Origin: an uncultured Bacteroidota bacterium
GTDB lineage: Bacteria > Bacteroidota > Bacteroidia > Chitinophagales > Chitinophagaceae
NCBI GenBank assembly: GCA_946479055.1
Contig: CAMLEX010000157.1
Span: 1-8,949, forward strand
Length of the DNA stretch: 8,949 nt
Reading direction: 5' to 3'
How positions within the stretch are numbered: the first letter of the stretch is position 1; every line of letters starts with the position of its first letter. This document shows, one piece after another, positions 1 to 6,619 of the stretch. The notes below the pieces were generated by a model. It did no database searches and was not told the DNA's origin. It was given only the letters and a program-made list of their open reading frames with translations. The translations under genes were made by a program, and so were the position numbers.

Positions 1-281
1 ATGCCAAGAAAACTTACCATATAAAGTACAGGCCGTTTAATGCTGATTAACCGGAGTATATATTCAATAGTAAAAAGGATGGTGAAGCCCCATTCCATCA
101 TATAAAAAATATCACCATATCGTTCGTTGTAAAGCTCTATGCTATCCAGCATTACTACGAGGATGCTGGCAATAATGAGGACAAGCAAAGCAATATCAAA
201 TGTTTTTCCAGCAACGGTGTTTGATTCATAAATGGTATCGTGCAGCCGGAATCGCCATGGCCTGGAATTGTTTTTTTGCAT
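1..281 (-). CDS. Voltage-gated-type ion channel (ion transporter family), N-terminal part, cut by window start
   Basis: Probable inner-membrane cation (likely potassium) channel of the six-helix ion-transport family; only the first 93 residues are in the window. The start is the ATG at 281-279, with the reading frame open to the window edge. Residues 1-27 are a charged cytoplasmic N-terminus with a RLHDTIYES stretch typical of bacterial members. S1 is about residues 28-49 (FDIALLVLIIASILVVMLDS). S2 is about 58-79 and contains FTIEYILRL, whose acidic residue is the conserved S2 glutamate that partners voltage-sensor arginines. A short basic loop (IKRP) then leads toward S3. The S4 sensor and pore filter lie outside the window, so ion selectivity cannot be read. 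The rhomboid gene lies upstream on the same strand, 118 bp away. Family call is confident; potassium selectivity is inference. Confidence 0.8.
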   Translation of the reverse strand, partial: MQKNNSRPWRFRLHDTIYESNTVAGKTFDIALLVLIIASILVVMLDSIELYNERYGDIFYMMEWGFTILFTIEYILRLISIKRPVLYMVSFLG

Positions 282-399
282 ATTATAAATACATGATCAG
301 TATTAAAGATAAATACATGGCAATGAAGTAAGAACAGAAATAAAAGAAGATGGCGCAACTATGCCACTTAACTGATCAGCAAATCCGCAAGCTCATTTC

Positions 400-1095
400 T
401 TATGCGATAGCAGACTGTCGTGGCGTAAAAAATTTTACCAATAAAAGCCCGGCAATAAAACCACCGATATGAGCGGCATAAGCCACACCGCCTCCTGTTT
501 CTTCGCCACCCAGCATGCCCATACCACTTATCACCTGCAATAGTATCCAAAAGCCCAGCGCAACAATTGCAGGAACAGGCACAATAGAACGCAAGAGCAA
601 TACTCTTACCCTGTTTTTTGGGAATATAAGCATATAACCACCGAGTACTCCCGATATAGCGCCGGAAGCACCCAGGCTGGGTATCAACATATCTCTGCCC
701 AGGAAATGGCTGGCAAACACATGCGCAAGACTTGCCACTAAACCACATAAAAGATAAAAGACAAGGTAACGGGTATGCCCCATTTTGTTCTCAAGATTGT
801 CCCCGAAAATCCACAGGTAAAGCATATTGCCAAGTAGATGCGCCCAGCCGCCGTGCATAAACATAGAAGTGAATAATGTAAAATAGACGGGAACAGGAGT
901 GGGGCCCAGCATTCCGGTCGTCAGATCTTTTCCCGTTATGATCTCGCCGGGCACTGTTGAAAAGCTGGCTATCACCGCTTCATCGCTGCCCATTTTCTGA
1001 AAAAAGACAAACACCAGTATATTGATAGCAATCAGTAAATAATTTACTACCGGTGTTATCGTTCTGTCTGAATTATCATCTCCGATTGGAAACAT
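400..1095 (-). CDS. Rhomboid family intramembrane serine protease
   Basis: Integral membrane protease of 231 residues that would cleave transmembrane segments of substrate proteins within the bilayer. The rhomboid signatures are all visible: HLLGN (86-90), whose Asn90 helps form the oxyanion site, followed by MLYLWIFGDNLE; the catalytic serine motif GASG (142-145, Ser144); and the catalytic histidine in AAHIGGFIAG (His209). Hydrophobic helices run at about 16-33, 67-80, 86-98, 108-130, 141-158, 172-190 and 206-222. The length suits a bacterial six-helix rhomboid without extra domains. A long first loop (about 35-70) carries a Gly/Pro-rich segment, common in Bacteroidota homologues. The physiological substrate cannot be told; no obvious partner is adjacent. 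A TAGTTTTT box near 1240 on the minus strand could be its promoter but matches the Bacteroidota consensus only loosely. Confidence 0.93.
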   Translation of the reverse strand: MFPIGDDNSDRTITPVVNYLLIAINILVFVFFQKMGSDEAVIASFSTVPGEIITGKDLTTGMLGPTPVPVYFTLFTSMFMHGGWAHLLGNMLYLWIFGDNLENKMGHTRYLVFYLLCGLVASLAHVFASHFLGRDMLIPSLGASGAISGVLGGYMLIFPKNRVRVLLLRSIVPVPAIVALGFWILLQVISGMGMLGGEETGGGVAYAAHIGGFIAGLLLVKFFTPRQSAIA

Positions 1096-1266
1096 AGAAT
1101 GGTTTATTATTGAATGATCAAAAACAGAACCACAAAAAGGATTCAGGATACAAGAAGTAGCTTATACATCAGGTTGCCCATGCCAAAACTGGTGATCGTC
1201 TGTGATTGTTGAAGAAAGACAACCGGGAAAGGGAAAAACTACGGATTAAATAGACAGCTTTTTTTG

Positions 1267-1959
1267 TTATAGGAATAGTTTATAATTTTTGGACCAGTAT
1301 TCTTTTATAAAGCCCCATTTAAAATCGTTGTACTTCCAAATTGTGTCAATTGAAGCGGTTTTAAATAAACTCTCTTTAGCATTTCGAATTTTATGGATAT
1401 AGACAGCATCTTTAACGTTTGTGTTATTACATTGCCTTCCTGCTATATTGCCAATTCTGATTGCTTTAAAGTTTTCAATATAAAATAGATCACTGTCCCA
1501 ATTCATGTCAGCACAACCACTTTTATGATAGGAATAGTAATATTTTGTTCCTTTAATTGATTCAGGCGCCGGAAATTTTCTAAAATCTTTTACTTCTTTA
1601 AATTTGCCAGTTGATGGTATATAAAAAAATAAATCTAAAACCATTGCAGCGTTACTGGAATAATGCAGTATAACGTCCTTGTATCCGTCTTTGTTGAAGT
1701 CCTTAAACTCAGACATTGAGTAGTAGTCTTCCTTTTTAAGTAAAGTGTCACCTTTTGAGTTTAGAAGAAAAAACGATTGCTCCTTTAAAAAACCTATATA
1801 TTTTTTGTTTGCTATAGTAACTGTATTAAATGAAAATACTGCGGTATCTGAAAAAACTTTCTGCCATCCTTGAGCTGTAAGGTTAATCGAAAATGTTACA
1901 AAAAATACTAGTAAAGGCGGTTTTGTGAGTAGTGTTATAAGATTTGGTACAGCTTTCAT
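1267..1959 (-). CDS. Secreted hypothetical protein with a calcium-binding-type DxNxDGxxD loop
   Basis: I do not recognise a named family. The 230-residue product begins with a hydrophobic signal sequence (about 10-30, ending NLTAQG), so it is probably exported. Residues 87-95 read DFNKDGYKD, the acidic loop of FG-GAP/VCBS-type or dockerin-like calcium sites, followed by VILHYSSN as expected for the strand after such a loop. A second patch, GCADMNWDSDLFYIENFKAIRIGNI (149-171), has one Cys and could pair with Cys177. Aromatic residues are abundant. The gene is visibly AT-richer than the permease and rhomboid genes. An exact TAnnTTTG box lies just upstream of the start, so it is probably transcribed on its own. 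It shares export and the acidic loop with the lipoprotein at 5509-6405. Function unknown. Confidence 0.8.
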   Translation of the reverse strand: MKAVPNLITLLTKPPLLVFFVTFSINLTAQGWQKVFSDTAVFSFNTVTIANKKYIGFLKEQSFFLLNSKGDTLLKKEDYYSMSEFKDFNKDGYKDVILHYSSNAAMVLDLFFYIPSTGKFKEVKDFRKFPAPESIKGTKYYYSYHKSGCADMNWDSDLFYIENFKAIRIGNIAGRQCNNTNVKDAVYIHKIRNAKESLFKTASIDTIWKYNDFKWGFIKEYWSKNYKLFL

Positions 1960-1978
1960 ATCGGGCCATTATTACTTC

Positions 1979-1986
1979 CAAACCTA
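1979..1986 (-). promoter_or_regulatory. Bacteroidota-type -7 box TAGGTTTG
   Basis: The minus strand reads TAGGTTTG, an exact match to the Bacteroidota -7 consensus TAnnTTTG, 19 bp before the ATG of the secreted hypothetical protein. A clean TTTG -33 box at the usual distance is not present; a TTG lies about 23 bp upstream. The implied 5' leader would be short, roughly a dozen bases. Confidence 0.5.
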
Positions 1987-2018
1987 ATTAACTTTCAATA
2001 AAAAAGGAACAACATTGA

Positions 2019-2522
2019 TCATTTATATTTCCCCGGCACTTCCTCACAATCCACCTTTTTAAAAGCCTGATCAGCGGCAAATTTTATAGCAGTATGATCC
2101 GTAAAATAACTGCTATCGGATCGAACTGCGGATGGACCAACTCCTCTTAACAAAGAATCACCCTGTTTCTTAAACCAGGTTTCCATCACACTCTTCAGGC
2201 CTTCCGACTCAAACGAGTACCACAACTTAATTGTGTCTCCTTCTACAGTTCCATGCACCGGGCCGCTGCTTCCATCTTTTTCAAAATTGTCAAAACTCAG
2301 CTTTCCCGTTATTGTATTTTCTGTTTGTACCAGCCAGGCTACCATCGTATCTCTGCCGGTTATTTTCCAAAAGCATCCGCTCATATCAGCAAAGGAATAT
2401 GACCTTTCGATGGCTTCCCTGTCCTTTTCTTTTTGAACTTCCACTTCCTTACTGACTTCCGGAGTGGTGTTGTTGTTACAGGAAAAAAACAGAATGGACG
2501 AAAAAATGATAATCGATCTCAT
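2019..2522 (-). CDS. Small hypothetical lipoprotein
   Basis: Product of 167 residues with no known function. I chose the ATG at 2522-2520 rather than the in-frame ATG at 2567, because the signal peptide then begins directly with MRSIIIFSSILFFSC, with the lipidated Cys at position 15; the longer form would put 15 polar residues ahead of it. After an acidic linker rich in Glu/Lys (about 22-38) comes a compact, probably beta-rich domain: GCFWKITGRDT, a GKLSFDNFEKDGSSGPVHG segment, and DTIKLWYSFESEGLKSVMET. This resembles uncharacterised lipoproteins of Chitinophagaceae that I know only as hypothetical. It would sit at the outer or inner membrane, facing the periplasm. It follows the gluconate permease gene at 126 bp on the same strand, with a hairpin between, so co-transcription is doubtful. 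Confidence 0.82.
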   Translation of the reverse strand: MRSIIIFSSILFFSCNNNTTPEVSKEVEVQKEKDREAIERSYSFADMSGCFWKITGRDTMVAWLVQTENTITGKLSFDNFEKDGSSGPVHGTVEGDTIKLWYSFESEGLKSVMETWFKKQGDSLLRGVGPSAVRSDSSYFTDHTAIKFAADQAFKKVDCEEVPGKYK

Positions 2523-2591
2523 GGTTTTTAATATAATAGTTCTAATAATATGCCAGTTCCGTTGCATTCATAACATTATTTTAAAGAGACC

Positions 2592-2629
2592 CACAAAGAC
2601 GACAAAGGGCACAAAGCATTTTCTTTGTG
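2592..2629. repeat. Short CACAAAG tandem repeat with hairpin after the permease gene
   Basis: Three copies of [CG]ACAAAG start at 2592, 2601 and 2610, an exact 9-bp period. The third copy (2610-2616) also pairs perfectly with CTTTGTG at 2623-2629 around a 6-base loop, about 20 bp after the permease stop. On the minus strand this reads as CTTTGTG-type units. I recall similar CTTTGTG-rich strings as dispersed intergenic repeats in Bacteroidota genomes. It may act as a weak terminator for the permease transcript, but no U-run follows. Confidence 0.55.
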
Positions 2630-2648
2630 ATCGTATATACTTTAAAGC

Positions 2649-3980
2649 TTACAGTAGGAATAACGACAACAGCCAGATAATCAAAATCGCCGTTACGCCC
2701 ATAAGGATCGTTGCCATTGAATAAACCCGGAGCATCGCTTTCATATCAATGCCTGAAAATTTTGCGATCACCCAGAAATAGGCGTCATTGGCATGGGATA
2801 TCACCATAGATCCGGCGCCCATCGCTAATACACACAATAATTTTCCGTTTTCCGTATCCAATCCAAGTACAGGAAGTAAAGGCAGCAGAATTGAAGCGGC
2901 AGTGATGATGGCCACCGTAGAAGAACCCTGCGCTGTTTTTAAAATAAATGTAAGAAGGAATGGAAAGAAGATACCTATGCTTTCGAGTAAAGGCATAGCT
3001 GCAAAATAACTGCCAATATCGGTAGACGACAGTATAGCTCCAAAAGCACCACCGGAACCTATTATCAGCAATATGGTTCCGGCTTTTTCCAATGCTTCAT
3101 GCAGCAACCAGTTGATGCTGGTTTTATTCCAACTTCTTTTTGCAGCAAGTGCAAGCAATACTGCTATTAGTAAAGCAATCACAGGATCACCCAACGCCAG
3201 CAGATTTTTTATCCATAGGGTTGATGCCTGCGGCAGATCAATAAAAAAAGAACGCACTGCAATCAATACAATGGGAACAATAACAGGAAGAAAAGATTGA
3301 ATGACGGATGGTTCCGCTTCGCTTTCTTTAATGATCTCTTCTTCATCTACTCCGGTATGCTGTAGTTTTTTTCCCATATAGCCGGCCCACCAATGGCCAA
3401 CAAGCATAACGGGAAATGAAACAACGAAACCGTATAGTATAAGTTTGCCAAAGTCAACACCGATAGTACCCGCTGCTGTAGCTGCGCCAGGGTGTGGCGG
3501 CAACAGGCAATGCACTGCATACAAACCTGAAGCCAGCGATACACTCATGATGACGGCTGAAATGCCGGTACGTTTTATCATGGACTTGTTCAGTCCGCTG
3601 AGTACAATAAAACCTGAATCGCAGAATACAGGCAGGCCTACAATAAAACCGGTAATGCTAAGGGCCAGCGAAGCATTTTTTTCTCCTGCTTTTTTCAGGA
3701 TATAAGCGGCCATTACTTTAGTACAGCCGGTATGCTCAAGCAGCAAACCCAGTAATGTACCTAATACGATTATAAAACCTAATGACTGCATGGTATGACC
3801 AAACCCCGTTTTGGAAATATTGATCAGTTCTGGCAATGACAATTGTATACCCAGCCCGGTAACAAAACAGGCAATGAGTAAAGCAAAGAATGCCGGTAAC
3901 CGGAACTTTGTTGTAAGCAGAATGATCACTGCTATGCCTGCCAGCATGGAGATGATCACCTGCAGCAAAGAAATATTCAT
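2649..3980 (-). CDS. gntP: GntP-family gluconate:proton symporter
   Basis: Inner-membrane permease of 443 residues, the usual size for this family, importing gluconate or a related sugar acid (glycerate, fructuronate) with protons. The protein is hydrophobic throughout, with about 12-14 helices. Family landmarks are GLPVFCDSGF (115-124), the HCLLPPHPG motif (157-165), AQGSSTVAIITAA (350-362) and SHANDAYFWVI (395-405). A hydrophilic acidic loop (about 205-226, VDEEEIIKESEAE) separates the two halves, as in other GntP proteins. The start at 3980-3978 gives a short N-terminus directly entering the first helix. No gluconate kinase, dehydratase or GntR-type regulator is in the window, so the exact substrate is not fixed by context; the symbol denotes the family. 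The upstream gap holds an imperfect inverted repeat (4012-4083). Confidence 0.92.
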   Translation of the reverse strand: MNISLLQVIISMLAGIAVIILLTTKFRLPAFFALLIACFVTGLGIQLSLPELINISKTGFGHTMQSLGFIIVLGTLLGLLLEHTGCTKVMAAYILKKAGEKNASLALSITGFIVGLPVFCDSGFIVLSGLNKSMIKRTGISAVIMSVSLASGLYAVHCLLPPHPGAATAAGTIGVDFGKLILYGFVVSFPVMLVGHWWAGYMGKKLQHTGVDEEEIIKESEAEPSVIQSFLPVIVPIVLIAVRSFFIDLPQASTLWIKNLLALGDPVIALLIAVLLALAAKRSWNKTSINWLLHEALEKAGTILLIIGSGGAFGAILSSTDIGSYFAAMPLLESIGIFFPFLLTFILKTAQGSSTVAIITAASILLPLLPVLGLDTENGKLLCVLAMGAGSMVISHANDAYFWVIAKFSGIDMKAMLRVYSMATILMGVTAILIIWLLSLFLL

Positions 3981-4011
3981 TGAAACAAGATAATGAAATA
4001 TGTTATTTAAA

Positions 4012-4083
4012 GTGAGTGGTGAGAGGTCAGTTGTAAGTGATTGCCTTGCTTCAATGAATCTTTACTCACCATTCACCCCTGAC
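4012..4083. repeat. Imperfect inverted repeat of GTGAGTG/TTCACC-type units
   Basis: The stretch 4012-4031 and the reverse complement of 4064-4083 match at 15 of 20 positions, around a 32-base spacer. Both arms are made of roughly 7-bp units related to GTGAGTG, GTGAATG and GTAAGTG. It lies between the serine hydrolase stop and the permease start, both on the minus strand, so it could form a hairpin in the read-through RNA. It may be a small dispersed repeat; a role as terminator or spacer is not proven. Confidence 0.5.
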
Positions 4084-4122
4084 AAATCATGTTTTTACTA
4101 AATATTAGTATCGTATGCAGTC

Positions 4123-5316
4123 TTATTTTTTTCGTTGATCATAAGGGATATAATTTTCCCAATACCAGGGAGTAAAAGTATCACCGATAGCGGTTTCCAG
4201 GAGCTCTTTAAAAATACTTTCAGCATTATCGCTATTGCTCATTATAATAATTCCTGTTCCCTTTTCCGGAAAAATAATGGAGTAGTGTTGAAAACCGTCT
4301 CCATGTCCTTCTTTGAATGCCCCTGTGCCATAAGGTGATTGCAGTAAAACCCAGCCTAATCCATAGCTTAACTGTATCGCATCATTCGTTGTGGAATCCT
4401 TCAGACGTAAGGGACCAAATTGTTGCACTGATCGGATTTTTATCTGAGCGGTAAACATTTTTTTTGCCGACGATGATTTCAATATACTGTTTTTAAGCAC
4501 TGCTTTTGTAAATAGTGTATAGTCTTCCAATGTAGTTTCCAGCGTACTGGCTGATCTTGCGTCATTGTCCTTGTCTTTCTCATATAATTTGCCGGTTGTG
4601 TTATGGCCAAAGCAATAATCCTTTTCAAATTTTTCCTGCCAGGTATAAGATGACATATTCATGCCTAACGGGATAAATATTTTTTCCCGCATTAATTCTT
4701 CCAATGATTTGCCCAGCATATTTTCTAGTACTACCTGAAGGTATACCAACCCTTCTCCTGAATAACGATACTTTGCGCCAGGTTTGAACTTTACCCTCAG
4801 CTTTTGATCCTCTTCATCCCATCTCCAGTTGGAAAAACCTGTTGTATGATCCAGGCACATTCTCGCTGTTATTTGTTTATATAAACTATCATTTTTCAGA
4901 TCGCTGTAGTTATCATGCCATTTTTTAGTAGGCGTATATTCATAGATAGGTTTGGGCAGGTAATCCTGCAAGGGCTTATCCAAATCTATCACACCTTCTT
5001 CTACAAGTTTCATTACCAATACCGCAAACACCGCCTTACTCAATGAAGCTCCATAAAAATTTGTATTGGTCTTTATTGGTTCTTTGGTGTCCAGGCGTTT
5101 ATAGCCAAAAGTTTTTTTATAAACTGGTTCATTGTTATTAAAAATACTAATCGCCAAGCCCTGCACATTAGCAGCTTTTATTAAAGATTGAATCTTATTG
5201 TCTAATGAGGTAAAAGAAATTTTACTCTTATCAAGTTTTGTAATAGTTTGTCCTTTAACCTGGAAATGGATACAAGCAGAACAAAGAAGTATGAAGAACA
5301 ATTTTTTAATATGCAT
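4123..5316 (-). CDS. Secreted serine hydrolase, class C beta-lactamase/penicillin-binding-protein fold
   Basis: Exported hydrolase of 397 residues of the beta-lactamase-related family (esterases, D-aminopeptidases and DD-peptidases as well as AmpC). The N-terminal signal, MHIKKLFFILLCSACIHFQVKGQ, may end at KGQ|T; the Cys at 15 also leaves lipidation possible. The nucleophile motif SxxK is S91-L-S-K94 in YGASLSK; the second motif is Y185-S-G (YRYSGEG), in place of the Tyr-x-Asn of true class C enzymes; the third is HGD (338-340) in place of KTG, a common non-lactamase variant. These replacements argue against a real beta-lactamase and for a peptidase or esterase. The C-terminus ends in an aromatic/basic tail (WYWENYIPYDQRKK). 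It stands alone, with 142 bp to the permease gene downstream. The natural substrate is unknown. Confidence 0.9.
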   Translation of the reverse strand: MHIKKLFFILLCSACIHFQVKGQTITKLDKSKISFTSLDNKIQSLIKAANVQGLAISIFNNNEPVYKKTFGYKRLDTKEPIKTNTNFYGASLSKAVFAVLVMKLVEEGVIDLDKPLQDYLPKPIYEYTPTKKWHDNYSDLKNDSLYKQITARMCLDHTTGFSNWRWDEEDQKLRVKFKPGAKYRYSGEGLVYLQVVLENMLGKSLEELMREKIFIPLGMNMSSYTWQEKFEKDYCFGHNTTGKLYEKDKDNDARSASTLETTLEDYTLFTKAVLKNSILKSSSAKKMFTAQIKIRSVQQFGPLRLKDSTTNDAIQLSYGLGWVLLQSPYGTGAFKEGHGDGFQHYSIIFPEKGTGIIIMSNSDNAESIFKELLETAIGDTFTPWYWENYIPYDQRKK

Positions 5317-5471
5317 AGAATTTTAATTATAGAATTTTGTTAGCCGAATATACCACAAAAGCTTAGTTTGGAATTGTGTCAGCCGGAGCGGAGCGATAAT
5401 GATATTTTTAATGTAAATATATTTCAGGACGAGACAGTACGAAAGATGAGTGTTCTTCCGTCAGCCCTGCT

Positions 5472-5493
5472 ATTGCCAATGCAATGTTATGCG
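5472..5493. repeat. Hairpin ATTGC-CAAT-GCAAT abutting a GTTATGCG box
   Basis: Perfect 5-bp stem (5472-5476 with 5481-5485, loop CAAT) directly followed by GTTATGCG at 5486-5493, 15 bp beyond the stop of the AT-rich lipoprotein. Read on the minus strand the order is stop codon, CGCATAAC, hairpin. That order resembles the first half of an integron attC site, but the matching second half is not found. The box is one arm of the inverted pair described for 5486-6438. Confidence 0.45.
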
Positions 5494-6438
5494 TTCGTGC
5501 TTTTTGTTTCATTGTCTGAACCAATTGTCATTAGTGATTGAATAAATTAAATTGTCGTGATAACTGTGATGGTAAGATGGGGTAAAACTATATAGTTCGT
5601 AACAGTAAGGTCTCTGATATTGTCCGTCAAAGTGAGGTTTAAAGTCTCCGTTATTATATGAAAAAGGAGCAAGCCTTAGTTCAAACTCGTCAAAGTCAAA
5701 ACCTTTCATTTTCTGTTCTAAACTTCTACTAATTACTAACAAGTCTGGGTTGTTATCATTGTTAAAGTCGGAAATGAAAAAGCCCTTATATGGTATTCTG
5801 TAATTTTCAATGAAAGTTGGTTTATGTCTTGCAAGGTCATAAATGAAAGTAATATTGCAACCACAACCTATGCCATTACACCAATATGAAATGTCAGCAT
5901 ATAAAAATCGTTTTCCGCATACTTCTATTATTCTCGGCTCTTGTAAGGTATTGTCCAAATTGTAACCGTAATTTTCACAACGGAAAACTGTGTCTTTATA
6001 GCAAGTTATTTTGAAGTCTTTGAAACTTATTTTAGTCGCTCCGTCAATAAAGACTGAATTAGGTTCTTGTTTACCTGAATTCATAGAACCACTGACCTTC
6101 AGTTTGAAAGCGTAATTGCTGTCAGAATAAACGTAAATCTTTTTTTCATCGTCCCATTCGGTATTAAGCCTTGTCAAAGGCTTAACTTTTTCCTGATGGG
6201 TTATCTTGTCAAGAAAGCTGTCTAACCTAACTGCGTTAGACATATGTGATGCTAGTAAAGCATAAATTTCGATGCTGTCTACCTTTTGAAACTTGTTTGT
6301 GTCATTAATAACTGTAGCAGTCCTGTTAGCTTGATTGTTATTTGAATTGCGCCCACACGATAATCCCGTCAGGAAGATGAGAATGAATTTGTAATAAGTC
6401 TTCATCGGCGTGGTCTTTCTTTTAGCATGACGCATAAC
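5486..6438. mobile_element. Possible gene cassette bounded by 9-bp inverted GTTATGCGT boxes
   Basis: GTTATGCGT at 5486-5494 and its perfect reverse complement ACGCATAAC at 6430-6438 enclose one AT-rich lipoprotein gene almost exactly: one box is 15 bp past the stop, the other 25 bp before the chosen start. The similarity weakly continues inward (TTCGTGCT against CATGCT). The boxes resemble integron core sites (GTTRRRY and RYYYAAC) with one mismatch each. No integrase is in the window and no target duplication is seen, so this is a hypothesis rather than a firm element. Confidence 0.3.
5509..6405 (-). CDS. AT-rich hypothetical lipoprotein with an acidic DxNxDxxxD loop
   Basis: Product of 298 residues of no family I recognise. 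I chose the ATG at 6405-6403, because the signal peptide MKTYYKFILIFLTGLSC then starts cleanly, with Cys17 as the lipidation site. The alternative ATG at 6435 adds a basic decapeptide and would fall at or next to the predicted transcription start. A Ser/Asn-rich linker (18-35) leads to a mature domain with seven further cysteines, including the cluster CNGIGCGC (176-183), and DFNNDNNPD (213-221), an acidic loop like FG-GAP/VCBS calcium sites, followed by LLVISRS. It probably sits at the outer membrane or in the periplasm. Base composition is clearly lower in GC than the permease gene, and the flanking inverted boxes suggest acquisition as a single-gene unit. Function unknown. Confidence 0.8.
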   Translation of the reverse strand: MKTYYKFILIFLTGLSCGRNSNNNQANRTATVINDTNKFQKVDSIEIYALLASHMSNAVRLDSFLDKITHQEKVKPLTRLNTEWDDEKKIYVYSDSNYAFKLKVSGSMNSGKQEPNSVFIDGATKISFKDFKITCYKDTVFRCENYGYNLDNTLQEPRIIEVCGKRFLYADISYWCNGIGCGCNITFIYDLARHKPTFIENYRIPYKGFFISDFNNDNNPDLLVISRSLEQKMKGFDFDEFELRLAPFSYNNGDFKPHFDGQYQRPYCYELYSFTPSYHHSYHDNLIYSITNDNWFRQ

Positions 6439-6439
6439 T

Positions 6440-6447
6440 CAAAAATA
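6440..6447 (-). promoter_or_regulatory. Bacteroidota-type -7 box TATTTTTG
   Basis: The minus strand reads TATTTTTG, an exact TAnnTTTG match, 34 bp before the lipoprotein ATG at 6405 and only one base outside the GTTATGCGT box. A start about seven bases on would give a leader of roughly 30 bases and supports the 6405 start over 6435. A clear -33 TTTG at the usual spacing is lacking. Confidence 0.5.
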
Positions 6448-6515
6448 TACGAAAGTTTTTAACATCCTACTATGTAAACAATTATTTTAATCTATTACAT
6501 ATCAGCGAATTTCAT

Positions 6516-6552
6516 AAAAAAACGAAAGTTTATACTCCAATAAAAACTTTCG
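6516..6552 (-). terminator. Rho-independent-type terminator hairpin pointing to the minus strand
   Basis: AAACTTTCG (6544-6552) and CGAAAGTTT (6523-6531) form a perfect 9-bp stem with a 12-base loop. On the minus strand the stem is followed directly by seven Ts (the A-run at 6516-6522). The stem is AT-rich, so it may be weak. No minus-strand gene precedes it, so it would stop antisense transcription from the receiver gene region, or be a relic of a lost neighbour. An 11-base copy of the same arm, CGAAAGTTTTT, recurs at 6450-6460. Confidence 0.5.
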
Positions 6553-6561
6553 CAAATACAA

Positions 6562-6592
6562 TTTGTACCGGATAAGTCCAATACGTATTTTG
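6562..6592 (+). promoter_or_regulatory. Possible promoter of the receiver gene (TTTG-N20-TATTTTG)
   Basis: TTTG at 6562-6565 is followed after 20 bases by TATTTTG at 6586-6592, close to the Bacteroidota -33 TTTG / -7 TAnnTTTG pair except that the -7 box lacks one base. The implied start near 6599 would leave a leader of about 20 bases before the ATG at 6620. Confidence 0.35.
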
Positions 6593-6619
6593 GCGTACTT
6601 TTAATATAAACACCGGATT

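Noticed and set aside
155..358. Open frame of 67 codons on the minus strand
   Set aside because: It overlaps the ion-channel start in another frame, and the channel frame gives clear S1 and S2 helices.
368..748. Open frame of 126 codons on the minus strand
   Set aside because: It lies inside the rhomboid gene in another frame; the rhomboid frame has all catalytic motifs, and this one has a Cys/Arg-rich composition without family likeness.
1096..1266. Small gene in the gap upstream of the rhomboid gene
   Set aside because: Only a very short minus-strand frame (GNLMYKLLLVS-like end) is visible, with no supporting start signal; it could be chance.
4123..5316. True class C beta-lactamase (antibiotic resistance gene)
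   Set aside because: The Tyr-x-Asn and KTG motifs are replaced by YSG and HGD, which fits related peptidases or esterases better; resistance is not supported.
5317..5508. Complete integron attC site after the AT-rich lipoprotein
   Set aside because: Only the first half (CGCATAAC plus hairpin) is visible; no complementary second half or GTTRRRY core was found further along the minus strand, so it is not called as attC.
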